Assembly: GCA_035545535.1 (NCBI GenBank)
Contig: DASZYF010000038.1
Coordinates: 1-46,913, forward strand
Length of the DNA: 46,913 bases
Direction: 5' to 3'
DNA from: DASZYF01 sp035545535
GTDB lineage: Bacteria > Actinomycetota > Actinomycetes > Mycobacteriales > CAJCIY01
Under the pieces are notes generated by a model. That model worked only from the letters and a program-made list of their open reading frames with translations. It ran no database searches and was not told the DNA's origin. The first letter of the stretch is position 1, and each line of letters begins with the position of its first letter. Positions 7,118 to 14,788 of the stretch are shown here, one piece after another. The translations under genes and the position numbers were made by a program.

Positions 7118-8984
7118 GATGAACGGTGTTCAGCAAACCGGGGTGCCGCACACCGTGCTCTACGGGCGCCGCGAGCACCTCGACCCGCAGCTGTCGCCGG
7201 ACGGTTCGACGATCGCCTACCTCGCGCCGCACGCGGGCGCGCAGAACCTCTGGCTCCACGACCGGGCCACCGCGACGGACCGGCCCCTGACGGCGCACAC
7301 CGATGACGGGATCGGCGCCTGGTACTCGTCGGTGTCTCTCATCGGTACGAGCGCCTTCTACCGCTGGACCGCCGACGGCAAGCACATCGCCTACCTGCGC
7401 GACCACGACGGCGACGAGGCACTCCGGCTCCACGCCGTCGACGTCGGCTCCGGCGAGACCGTCGACCTGACGCCGTGGCCGGCGGTGCAGGTCGCGATCC
7501 TCGCGCAGGACCCCACACGTCCCACCGAGCTGCTGATCCTCGCCAACCGTGACGACGCGACCCGCCACGACGCGTGGCTCATCGACGTCGCGGCCCGCAC
7601 CGCGACGAAGGTGCTGGACAACCCCGGCTGGCGCTCGTGGCTCGTGGGCCCGGACCTCGCGATCGTCGGGGGCGTGCGCGCCCGCGCCGACGGCACGGCC
7701 GTTCTCGAGCGGCTCGACGGGACGCCGGTGCTCGAGCTGGACGCGGACGAGGCGGTCATCAGCACGCGCGAGCTCTGGGGCCTCGACGAGCACGGCCACG
7801 CGCTGATGCTCACCTCCAAGGGGGTCGCGTCGCAGCAGCTGCAACGGATCGACCTGCGCACCGGCGAGCGCGAGATCGTGCTCGGCGACGAGCGCTACGA
7901 CATCGCGTATCCGGTCGTCGACCCCGTCACCCGCGGGGTGCGGGCCGCGGTGGTCGTGCGCGTGCAGAACGACACCGACGTCATCGACGACAGCTGGGCC
8001 GCTGATCTCGCGCTCGCCCGCGCCGCGATCGGAGCCGGGCCCCAGCTCCAGGTCGTCAGCCGCGACCTCGACGACCGCACCTGGATCGTCGAAGCGAACG
8101 ACCACACCGGCCTGGCGTACCACCTGCTCGACCGCGACACCCGGGCCGTCACCCCGCTGTTCGACGCCCTGCCGGGACTGCGCGGACACATCCTGGCCCC
8201 GCAGGAACCCTTCACGATCGCCGCCCGCGATGGGCTCACCCTGCCCGGCTACATCGTCTGGCCGCCCGAGCTGCCCCGACGGTCACTGCCCGCGGTCGTC
8301 CTGGTCCACGGCGGGCCGGCGACCCGGCACACGTTCGGCTGGTCCGACCCGTACATGCCCGTCGCCCAGTTCCTCGCGACCCGCGGCATCGCCGTCCTCG
8401 AGGTCGACTACCGGGGGTCGTCGGGCTACGGCCGGGCTCACCTGCGGGCCGGTGACCGTGAACGCGGCCGTGCCATGCACACGGACCTGCTCGACGTGCT
8501 CGACTGGACGGTCGACGAGGGGTGGGTCGACGCCCGGCGCGTCGCCATCATGGGCGTCTCCTACGGCGGCTACGCCGCCCTGGTCGGAGCCACATTCACC
8601 CCCGAGCGCTTCCGCTGCGCCATCGACGTCTGCGGGCCGAGCGACTGGCTGTCGACGTTCGAGGAGATCCCGCCGTACTGGGAGGCCGCGCGAGCGTCTT
8701 TGATCCGCCAGATCGGCGACCCCGACACCGAGCCGGACTTCCTGCGCGCGGTCTCGCCGTTGCACCACGCCGACCGGATCGCCATCCCGTTGCTCGTCGC
8801 GCACGGAGCCAACGATCCCCGCGTCAAGCAGGCGCAGACCGACCGCATCGTCGAAGCCGCCCGCGCCAACGGGGTCGAGTGCACCTACCTGCACTTCCCC
8901 GACGAGGGCCACGTGTTCGCGAAGCCGGAGTCCTGGGGCCGGCTGCTCGAGGAGACCGCGACGCTGCTGGAGCGCCACCTGTGA
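7116..8984 (+). CDS. S9 family peptidase (prolyl oligopeptidase type)
   Basis: A 622-aa serine peptidase with an N-terminal beta-propeller (repeated 'SPDG', 'TADGK-x-IAYLRD' blades up to about residue 370) that filters small peptides, and a C-terminal alpha/beta-hydrolase domain. The catalytic triad is visible: S482 in 'GVSYGGY', D567 in 'HGANDPRV' and H599 in 'DEGHVF'. There is no signal peptide; family members of this form are mostly cytosolic acylaminoacyl- or dipeptidyl-peptidases. Start ATG 7116 (or 7119) overlaps the start of the divergent TetR gene. The stop overlaps the GTG of a substrate-binding lipoprotein (GTGA at 8981), tying peptide cleavage to uptake. Confidence 0.9.
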   Translation: MMNGVQQTGVPHTVLYGRREHLDPQLSPDGSTIAYLAPHAGAQNLWLHDRATATDRPLTAHTDDGIGAWYSSVSLIGTSAFYRWTADGKHIAYLRDHDGDEALRLHAVDVGSGETVDLTPWPAVQVAILAQDPTRPTELLILANRDDATRHDAWLIDVAARTATKVLDNPGWRSWLVGPDLAIVGGVRARADGTAVLERLDGTPVLELDADEAVISTRELWGLDEHGHALMLTSKGVASQQLQRIDLRTGEREIVLGDERYDIAYPVVDPVTRGVRAAVVVRVQNDTDVIDDSWAADLALARAAIGAGPQLQVVSRDLDDRTWIVEANDHTGLAYHLLDRDTRAVTPLFDALPGLRGHILAPQEPFTIAARDGLTLPGYIVWPPELPRRSLPAVVLVHGGPATRHTFGWSDPYMPVAQFLATRGIAVLEVDYRGSSGYGRAHLRAGDRERGRAMHTDLLDVLDWTVDEGWVDARRVAIMGVSYGGYAALVGATFTPERFRCAIDVCGPSDWLSTFEEIPPYWEAARASLIRQIGDPDTEPDFLRAVSPLHHADRIAIPLLVAHGANDPRVKQAQTDRIVEAARANGVECTYLHFPDEGHVFAKPESWGRLLEETATLLERHL

Positions 8985-10615
8985 GCCGTCGTCTCCTCCT
9001 CGCGTTCGCGGCCGTGCCCGCGTTCGTGGCGTGCGGCACCACCGTCCCCGGGGCTGACTACACCGGCGTGCGGACCGGGGGTCCGGCGGCCGCCATCGGC
9101 GCCGGGGGAGTGCCGGCACCCGTCGGCGCCACCACGACGGCCGCGGGGAGCGGGCCCATCGGCGCCGCACTGCCCACGCAGGCCACGGCAGGCGTGCTTC
9201 CCGGCCTCGGGCCGGCGCCCTCCGCCACGGGCGGCGCCGGCACCCTCGCGAAGCCTTCCTCGCTGCCCGCCGGGCCGACGACCGGCCCCAGCGCCGCACG
9301 TCGGCCGACCACGTCGGCGCCGCTCCCGGTCGGTGTCACCGCGACCGCGATCAACGTCGGCTTCACCTACGACCCCGGTGCGAACCAGGCGCTCGCCGCG
9401 GTGGGCGGAGCGGCGCTCGCCGGGGCTGACGTGAAGCAGATGTTCCAGGCGGTCATCGACGACATCAACGCGCATGGCGGGATCGTCGGCAAGCAGATCA
9501 GCCCCGTCGTCGACACGGTGTCCGACAACGGCCAGTCGCAGGCCCAGGCCGACGACGAGGCGTGCAGCTACTTCACCCAGGACCACCGCACCTACGCCGT
9601 CTTCATCCTGCCCGGCGACGAGGAGGGTCGGCGCTGCCTCGAGCGCAACGGCGCGACCGCGTTGGTCAACGAGACCCTGAGCACGACGACCGAGGGCGAC
9701 TTCGCCCGCCATCCGAGCTACGTCGAACCGGGAACGCTGGCGTACGACCGGGCGCTCGTGACGCTGTCCGGCTCGTTGGCGCGGCAGGGCTGGTACGGCG
9801 GGTGGAACACGAGGACGGGGTCGTCGATGCCGGGTGGTGCGCCGGTCCTCGGCGTGGTCTACGAGGACGACGGCGCCGAAGGCGGGTCCATGAAGTCCGC
9901 GGTCACCTCGCGCCTGCTGCCGGCGCTGGCGGCCGCCGGACATCCGGTCGACCCGGCGAACGTCGTGTCGGTGACCGCGATCAACAGCTCGGCTGACTAC
10001 TCGGCCTTCACCACGCAGGCATCGACCGCGGCGCTTAAGCTCGCGTCCAACGGCGTCACCCACGTGATCCTCGCCGACCATGCCGGTGGCCTGATGGAGT
10101 TCATGGTCGCCGCAGCCGACAAGCAGGGCTACTTCCCGCGCTACGGCTTCACCACGCAGGCCGGGCCGCAGGCCAACCTCGACGCCGGTCTCGTCAGCGC
10201 GAAGGACCTGGCCGGCTCCATGGGCATCGGCTGGTTCCCCAACCTCGACCTGCCGGCGGCGGCCAACCCGCCGAACGGCCCCTACTCCACGGCCGCCACC
10301 AAGCACTGCCTGGCGGTGCTCGCGGCCAAGGGCATCACCTTCGCGAACGCCAACGCGAGCTCCCAGGGCCTCGGGGTGTGCGATGACCTGTACACCCTCA
10401 AGCAGGTCCTCGAAGCCGGCGGGCCGGAGCTGACCACCGCGAGCTGGTCACGGGGCATCGCCGCCCTCGGCAACCGCCTGACCAGCGCCGTCTCGCTGGC
10501 CCAGACGATCGCGCCCGACCACCGCGACACGGCCGACGGCGTGCGCGACTACGACTTCGATGCGTCGTGCCGGTGCATGGCCTACGTCGGCTCCACCTAC
10601 GCCCCCGCGTCCTGA
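8981..10615 (+). CDS. ABC-transporter substrate-binding lipoprotein, second paralog
   Basis: A 544-aa lipid-anchored solute-binding protein. The signal peptide ends at Cys18 ('AFVAC'), and a Gly/Ala/Pro/Thr linker of some 95 residues precedes the type-1 binding fold ('INVGFTYDPG', about residue 123 on). Shared features with 613..2235 are the 'CGTTVP' anchor, 'C-x-YFTQDH', the 'DDLYTLKQVL'-type helix and the 'SC-x-CMAY' end. Start GTG 8981 overlaps the S9 peptidase stop. It lies just before the nine-gene operon holding the fused Liv permeases and is the most likely binding partner of that transporter. Having two such proteins may widen the ligand range. Confidence 0.87.
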   Translation: MSRRLLLAFAAVPAFVACGTTVPGADYTGVRTGGPAAAIGAGGVPAPVGATTTAAGSGPIGAALPTQATAGVLPGLGPAPSATGGAGTLAKPSSLPAGPTTGPSAARRPTTSAPLPVGVTATAINVGFTYDPGANQALAAVGGAALAGADVKQMFQAVIDDINAHGGIVGKQISPVVDTVSDNGQSQAQADDEACSYFTQDHRTYAVFILPGDEEGRRCLERNGATALVNETLSTTTEGDFARHPSYVEPGTLAYDRALVTLSGSLARQGWYGGWNTRTGSSMPGGAPVLGVVYEDDGAEGGSMKSAVTSRLLPALAAAGHPVDPANVVSVTAINSSADYSAFTTQASTAALKLASNGVTHVILADHAGGLMEFMVAAADKQGYFPRYGFTTQAGPQANLDAGLVSAKDLAGSMGIGWFPNLDLPAAANPPNGPYSTAATKHCLAVLAAKGITFANANASSQGLGVCDDLYTLKQVLEAGGPELTTASWSRGIAALGNRLTSAVSLAQTIAPDHRDTADGVRDYDFDASCRCMAYVGSTYAPAS

Positions 10616-10699
10616 TCTGTTCGTGCGCACCAGGATGGCGATGCTCCTTGTGCTGACGGCACATGCCCGCGCCGGCCTCGCGCCGGGACCATCATCGGC

Positions 10700-11509
10700 A
10701 TGCAGACGCTCAGCCCGGTCGATGAAGCCCGGATGCTGGCCGACCGGGCCGGCGTGGAGGTCCGGCGGATCCTGTCGCCGGCCGACTGCCGGACCGGAGG
10801 GGCCGTCCTCGCCGACGTCTGGCGCACTCCGAACGAGAGCCCGCCCCTCACGCCCGAGACCCTGCGCGCCCTGTCACACGTCGGTGCCTACGTCTACGGC
10901 GTCTGGGACCGCACCGACGGGCTCGTCGGCGTCAGCGTCGGCTTCCTCACCGGCGGTCCGACCATCGCGCTGCACTCCCATGTCACCGGCGTGCTCTCCT
11001 CCCACCGCCGCCGCGGGCTGGGTCTCGTGCTCAAGCAGCATCAGCGGGCGTGGGCTCTGGCCCAGGGCATCGACACGATCGGCTGGACGTGCGATCCCCT
11101 CGTGCGGCGCAACATGATGTTCAACCTCGCCCGGCTCGGCGCCGCCGTCCAGGACTACGTCCCCGACTTCTACGGCGCGATGACCGACGGCGTCAACGCG
11201 GGTGACAGCTCAGATCGCGCTGAGCTCACCTGGACGCTCAGGACCCCGCGCAGCGGGTTGACCGAGGCGGCCGACGCCGTGCCGGCGATCCGCCTCGATC
11301 GGGGCGCACCGGTGCCGGTCGACCCCGGGACCGCCCGCCGTGTGCTGGTGGCCACCCCCGAGGACATCGAAGCGCTGCGGAGCACTGACCGCGCGGCCGC
11401 AAAGGCATGGCGCCTCGCCGTCCGAGAAGCATTGGTCAGCCGGCTTGCCGCGGGCTGGCAGGTGCGCGGCATCACCGCCGGTGGCGACTACGTGGTGGAG
11501 GCACCGTGA
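10700..11509 (+). CDS. GNAT-like acetyltransferase (COG3375-like)
   Basis: A 269-aa protein with a GNAT-like core: 'GVSVGFLTGG' strand, 'LHSHVTGVLSSHRRRGLGLVL', where the R-R-G-L-G stretch is the acetyl-CoA pyrophosphate loop, then 'IDTIGWTCDPLVRRNMMFNL'. Proteins of this kind (COG3375) are commonly encoded beside o-succinylbenzoate synthase/N-acylamino-acid racemase genes, and here too the stop overlaps the start of that gene (GTGA at 11506). An N-acyltransferase making or recycling the N-acylated substrate of the racemase is a reasonable guess; the family has no settled reaction that I know. It is the first gene of a nine-gene coupled operon. Confidence 0.75.
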   Translation: MQTLSPVDEARMLADRAGVEVRRILSPADCRTGGAVLADVWRTPNESPPLTPETLRALSHVGAYVYGVWDRTDGLVGVSVGFLTGGPTIALHSHVTGVLSSHRRRGLGLVLKQHQRAWALAQGIDTIGWTCDPLVRRNMMFNLARLGAAVQDYVPDFYGAMTDGVNAGDSSDRAELTWTLRTPRSGLTEAADAVPAIRLDRGAPVPVDPGTARRVLVATPEDIEALRSTDRAAAKAWRLAVREALVSRLAAGWQVRGITAGGDYVVEAP

Positions 11510-12615
11510 AGCTGTCGACGATCGAGCTCATCCGCGTCGGCCTCCCCCTGGTCGCGCCCTTCCGCACCTCGTTCGGAACACAGACCGAACGCGACGTGCT
11601 GCTGGTGAGGGTCGAGACGCCCGAGTCGGAGGGTTGGGCCGAGTGCGTGGCGCTCGCGGACCCGATCTACAACGAGGAGTACGTGCAGGGCGCGCAGGAG
11701 GTCATCGAGCGCTACCTCGCCCCCGCGCTGCTGGCCGGGCCCGACGTCTCCGCGGCGCGGGTCGCCTCCGTCCTCGCCCCGTTCAAGGGTCAGCGCATGG
11801 CGAAGGCCGCGCTCGAGACCGCCGTGCTGGACGCCGAGCTGCGCGCGGCCGGCACGTCCTTCGCCACGTTCCTCGGCGGCGTGCGCGACCGCATCCCGGC
11901 CGGCGTGAGCGTCGGGATCATGGACTCGATCCCGGCGCTGCTCGACGCCGTCGGGGGCTACCTCGACGCGGGCTACGTCCGCATCAAGCTCAAGATCGAG
12001 CCGGGGTGGGACGTCGAGCCGGTTCGCGCAGTACGGGAGCGGTTCGGAGACGACGTCCTGCTGCAGACCGACGCCAACACCGCCTACACCCTCGGCGACT
12101 GGAAGACCCTCGCCGCGATGGACCCGTTCGACCTGCTGCTCGTGGAGCAGCCCCTCGAGGAAGACGACCTCCGGGGTCATGCGGAGCTCGCGCGCCGCAT
12201 CACGACCCCGGTGTGCCTCGACGAGTCGATCGTCAGCGCCCGCGCAGCCGCGGACGCGATCGCCCTCGGGGCCTGCCACATCATCAACATCAAGCCAGGC
12301 CGTGTCGGCGGCTACCTCGAATCACGGCGCATCCACGACATCGCGGTCGCGAACGGGATCGGCGTGTGGTGCGGCGGCATGCTCGAGACCGGGATCGGAC
12401 GTGCGGCCAACGCGGCCCTGGCCGCCTTGCCCGGGTTCACGTTGCCGGGTGACGTGTCGGCATCCGACCGGTACTACGCGCAGGACCTCACGGCACCCTT
12501 CGTGCTCACCGACGGCCACGTCACCGTGCCCACCGGCCCCGGCATCGGCGTCGACCCGCTGCCGGACGTCCTGGCCGCGATCAGCACCACCCGCCGCACG
12601 ATCGCCGCAGGATGA
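11506..12615 (+). CDS. N-acylamino-acid racemase / o-succinylbenzoate synthase-like (enolase superfamily)
   Basis: A 369-aa enolase-superfamily enzyme of the NSAR/OSBS group, which epimerises N-acylated amino acids through an enolate held by Mg2+. Catalytic elements are visible in order: K-L-K ('IKLKIEPGWD', general base), Asp ('QTDANTAY'), Glu ('VEQPLEEDD'), Asp-Glu ('CLDES') and the second base Lys ('NIKPGRVGG'). Length matches NSAR enzymes. No other menaquinone genes are nearby, and a D-amino-acid deacylase and several peptidases are, so racemase activity is more likely here than menaquinone synthesis. Start GTG 11506 overlaps the GNAT stop; the stop overlaps the PucR start. Confidence 0.85.
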   Translation: MKLSTIELIRVGLPLVAPFRTSFGTQTERDVLLVRVETPESEGWAECVALADPIYNEEYVQGAQEVIERYLAPALLAGPDVSAARVASVLAPFKGQRMAKAALETAVLDAELRAAGTSFATFLGGVRDRIPAGVSVGIMDSIPALLDAVGGYLDAGYVRIKLKIEPGWDVEPVRAVRERFGDDVLLQTDANTAYTLGDWKTLAAMDPFDLLLVEQPLEEDDLRGHAELARRITTPVCLDESIVSARAAADAIALGACHIINIKPGRVGGYLESRRIHDIAVANGIGVWCGGMLETGIGRAANAALAALPGFTLPGDVSASDRYYAQDLTAPFVLTDGHVTVPTGPGIGVDPLPDVLAAISTTRRTIAAG

Positions 12616-14264
12616 TCGCAGCAGCCCGCGCCCCGCGCGGGGCGCCGACGCGCATGACGGGGGGTGGTGACACCGTGGAGGAGACGACCGGTCCGACGCT
12701 GCAGGACATCGTCGACACCGTCGGCGTCGTCTCCGTCCTGACCGCACCGCACGGGCTGGACCGCGACATCAACGATGTCGTGCTCCTCGACGTCGCCGCC
12801 CCCGACGAGGCGGTGGGCAAGGGGGACATCGTCCTCGCTCTCGGTGCCGCGCCGGGACGGGCGGACACCGCCGAGCTCCTCGATCGCCTGTCGGCCGGCG
12901 GCGCCGCGGCGATCGTGCTGCGCACCGATGAAGCGTTGCCGGAGACGCTCGTGCACCGAGCCGAGTCGGGTGACGTCGCCCTGCTCACGGTCGCTCGCGA
13001 CGTGTCGTGGGCGCAGCTGCACCTGCTGCTGCGCACCGTGGTCTCGGGCGTGCGTCAGGCGCCGCCCCGGGTGGAGGCCGGACTGCAGCTGGGTGACCTG
13101 TTCGGCTTCGCCAACGCCGTTGCCGCGATGGTGGGCGCGGCGGTGACGATCGAGGACCCGTCGTCGCGGGTCCTGGCCTTCAGCAACACCGACCACGTCA
13201 TCGACGAGGCCCGTCGCGCCACCATCCTCGGGCGCGCGGTCCCCGAGGGCTACGGCACGAGTGACGTCATCCGCCAGGCACTGCGTCGCATCGCCGCCGA
13301 GGAAGAACCCGTGCTCCTGCCGGCGTGGAACGACGTGCGCACGCGGATGGCGATCGGTGTGCGCGCCGCCGGAGAGTTGCTCGGCAGCATCTGGCTCGTC
13401 GAGGGCGACGAGCCGTTCACCGCCGAACAGGCTCAGCTGCTGTCGCAGGCGGGCCGGCTCGCAGCGATGCACCTCATCCGAGCGCGCAGCAGCGACGACC
13501 TGGAGAGGCACCGCCGCGGCGAGCTCCTCAAGGCCGTGCTCGAAGGTCGCCGGCCCGCCCGCGGGCTCGCGACCGAGCTCGGGCTCGGTGAGGACGATCC
13601 GGTGTGCGTCATCGCCTTCGAGGTGTTCCCACCGTCCGCTGACGACGCCGACCGCGCGGTCACCGCGTTCCGGGTCGTCGATCTGCTCTCCATGCACTTC
13701 GCGTCCTACCGGCGGCCGGCCGCCGTGGTCGCGACCGGACGCACCGTGCTCGCCCTTGTCAGCGCCGCCGGCACCGCTCGCGACCTGATGCCACTGGCCG
13801 ACGACCTCACCGCGCGCATCTCCGCGGCCACCCGCCAGCCGGTGCGCGCCGCGGTCGGCACCGTCGTCGCCGGGATCGGGGACGTGTCGCGCAGCCTCAC
13901 CGATGCTGAAGCGGCTCTGGACGTCAGCGACCGCACGCGCTCGGTCGTCACCGCCGATGACGCGCGGGGGCGCATCGTCCTCGCGCGCCTGTCGGACCTG
14001 GTGCGGAGCAACGACGACCTTGCGCGCGGTGAGGTCGCGAACCTGGTGGCGCTGGACCGCCAGAAGGGCACCACCCACGCCGCCACCCTGCTGGCGTTCC
14101 TCGATCACATGGGCGACGTGCGCGCCGCGGCGACCGAGCTGGCCGTGCATCCCAACACGTTCCGCTACCGGCTCAAGCGTGTGCAAGAGCTCATCGCCCT
14201 CGACCTCGACGACCCCGCCGACCGCCTCGTCGCCCACCTCCAGCTGAAGGCCCTGCTCGCATGA
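12612..14264 (+). CDS. PucR-family transcriptional regulator
   Basis: A 550-aa activator of the PucR/CdaR type. It has an N-terminal PucR domain ('TLQDIVDTVGVVSVLTAP', about residues 28-150), a central GAF-like and GGDEF-like region, and a C-terminal helix-turn-helix ('DVRAAATELAVHPNTFRYRLKRVQEL', about 497-525), in which 'HPNT-x-RYRL' is the family hallmark. Such regulators usually respond to amino-acid, purine or related catabolites and switch on the adjacent catabolic genes. Placed inside the operon (4-base overlaps at 12612 and 14261), it is made together with the transporter it probably controls. A downstream start at GTG near 12675 is possible. Confidence 0.88.
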   Translation: MIAAARAPRGAPTRMTGGGDTVEETTGPTLQDIVDTVGVVSVLTAPHGLDRDINDVVLLDVAAPDEAVGKGDIVLALGAAPGRADTAELLDRLSAGGAAAIVLRTDEALPETLVHRAESGDVALLTVARDVSWAQLHLLLRTVVSGVRQAPPRVEAGLQLGDLFGFANAVAAMVGAAVTIEDPSSRVLAFSNTDHVIDEARRATILGRAVPEGYGTSDVIRQALRRIAAEEEPVLLPAWNDVRTRMAIGVRAAGELLGSIWLVEGDEPFTAEQAQLLSQAGRLAAMHLIRARSSDDLERHRRGELLKAVLEGRRPARGLATELGLGEDDPVCVIAFEVFPPSADDADRAVTAFRVVDLLSMHFASYRRPAAVVATGRTVLALVSAAGTARDLMPLADDLTARISAATRQPVRAAVGTVVAGIGDVSRSLTDAEAALDVSDRTRSVVTADDARGRIVLARLSDLVRSNDDLARGEVANLVALDRQKGTTHAATLLAFLDHMGDVRAAATELAVHPNTFRYRLKRVQELIALDLDDPADRLVAHLQLKALLA

Positions 14265-14788
14265 GGGCGGGGCCGGGTCAGAAGCGTGCGCGAAGGTTCC
14301 GCCGATGCGCCGTCGCCGGGGCCGTCCTGCCGTTCGCGGTCGCTCTGCTCACCGGTTGCGGGGACCTGCAGTTCCAGAACGACCACCGCCTGCACTTCAC
14401 GGCTCCCGTCCATGACCTGGCCAAGGTCACGCTCCCCCTGACGCTCGCGTGGACGATGCGGGACCCGAGCCCGCGGCAGGCGAGCTACGCCGTGTTCGTC
14501 GACCGCGCCCCGATCAAGCCGGGTCAGAGCCTGAAGGCGGTCTTCGCCGACCAGTCCACGTGCAAGACGGACCCGGCCTGCCCGACCACCGACGACCTCG
14601 CCTCCCGCAACGTCTACGTGACCGCCGACCCGACCCTCTCGATCGCCCGCGTGCCGATCCTGCCGGCGGGCACGAGCCGCAAGATCCACACCTTCACAGT
14701 GATCCTCATCGACCGCACCGGGCACCGCATCGGCGAGGCGGCGTGGGAACGCGACGTCGAGATCCCGAAGAGCCTGGTGGCCTCGTGA
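14261..14788 (+). CDS. Small lipoprotein of the transporter operon
   Basis: A 175-aa predicted lipoprotein of unknown function. Basic residues and a hydrophobic stretch lead to a lipobox 'LLTGC' with Cys33. The mature part is beta-rich, with two Cys in 'STCKTDPACPTT' that could form a disulfide. I do not recognise a named domain. It is coupled by 4-base overlaps to PucR upstream and the MFS-LivF fusion downstream, so it is likely an accessory surface part of the transport system. ATG 14261 precedes a long basic n-region; a later start is possible. Confidence 0.72.
   Translation: MRAGPGQKRARRFRRCAVAGAVLPFAVALLTGCGDLQFQNDHRLHFTAPVHDLAKVTLPLTLAWTMRDPSPRQASYAVFVDRAPIKPGQSLKAVFADQSTCKTDPACPTTDDLASRNVYVTADPTLSIARVPILPAGTSRKIHTFTVILIDRTGHRIGEAAWERDVEIPKSLVAS

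Noticed and set aside
11506..12615. MenC of menaquinone synthesis
   Set aside because: No other men gene is near and the context is peptide/acyl-amino-acid degradation, although sequence alone cannot exclude OSBS activity.
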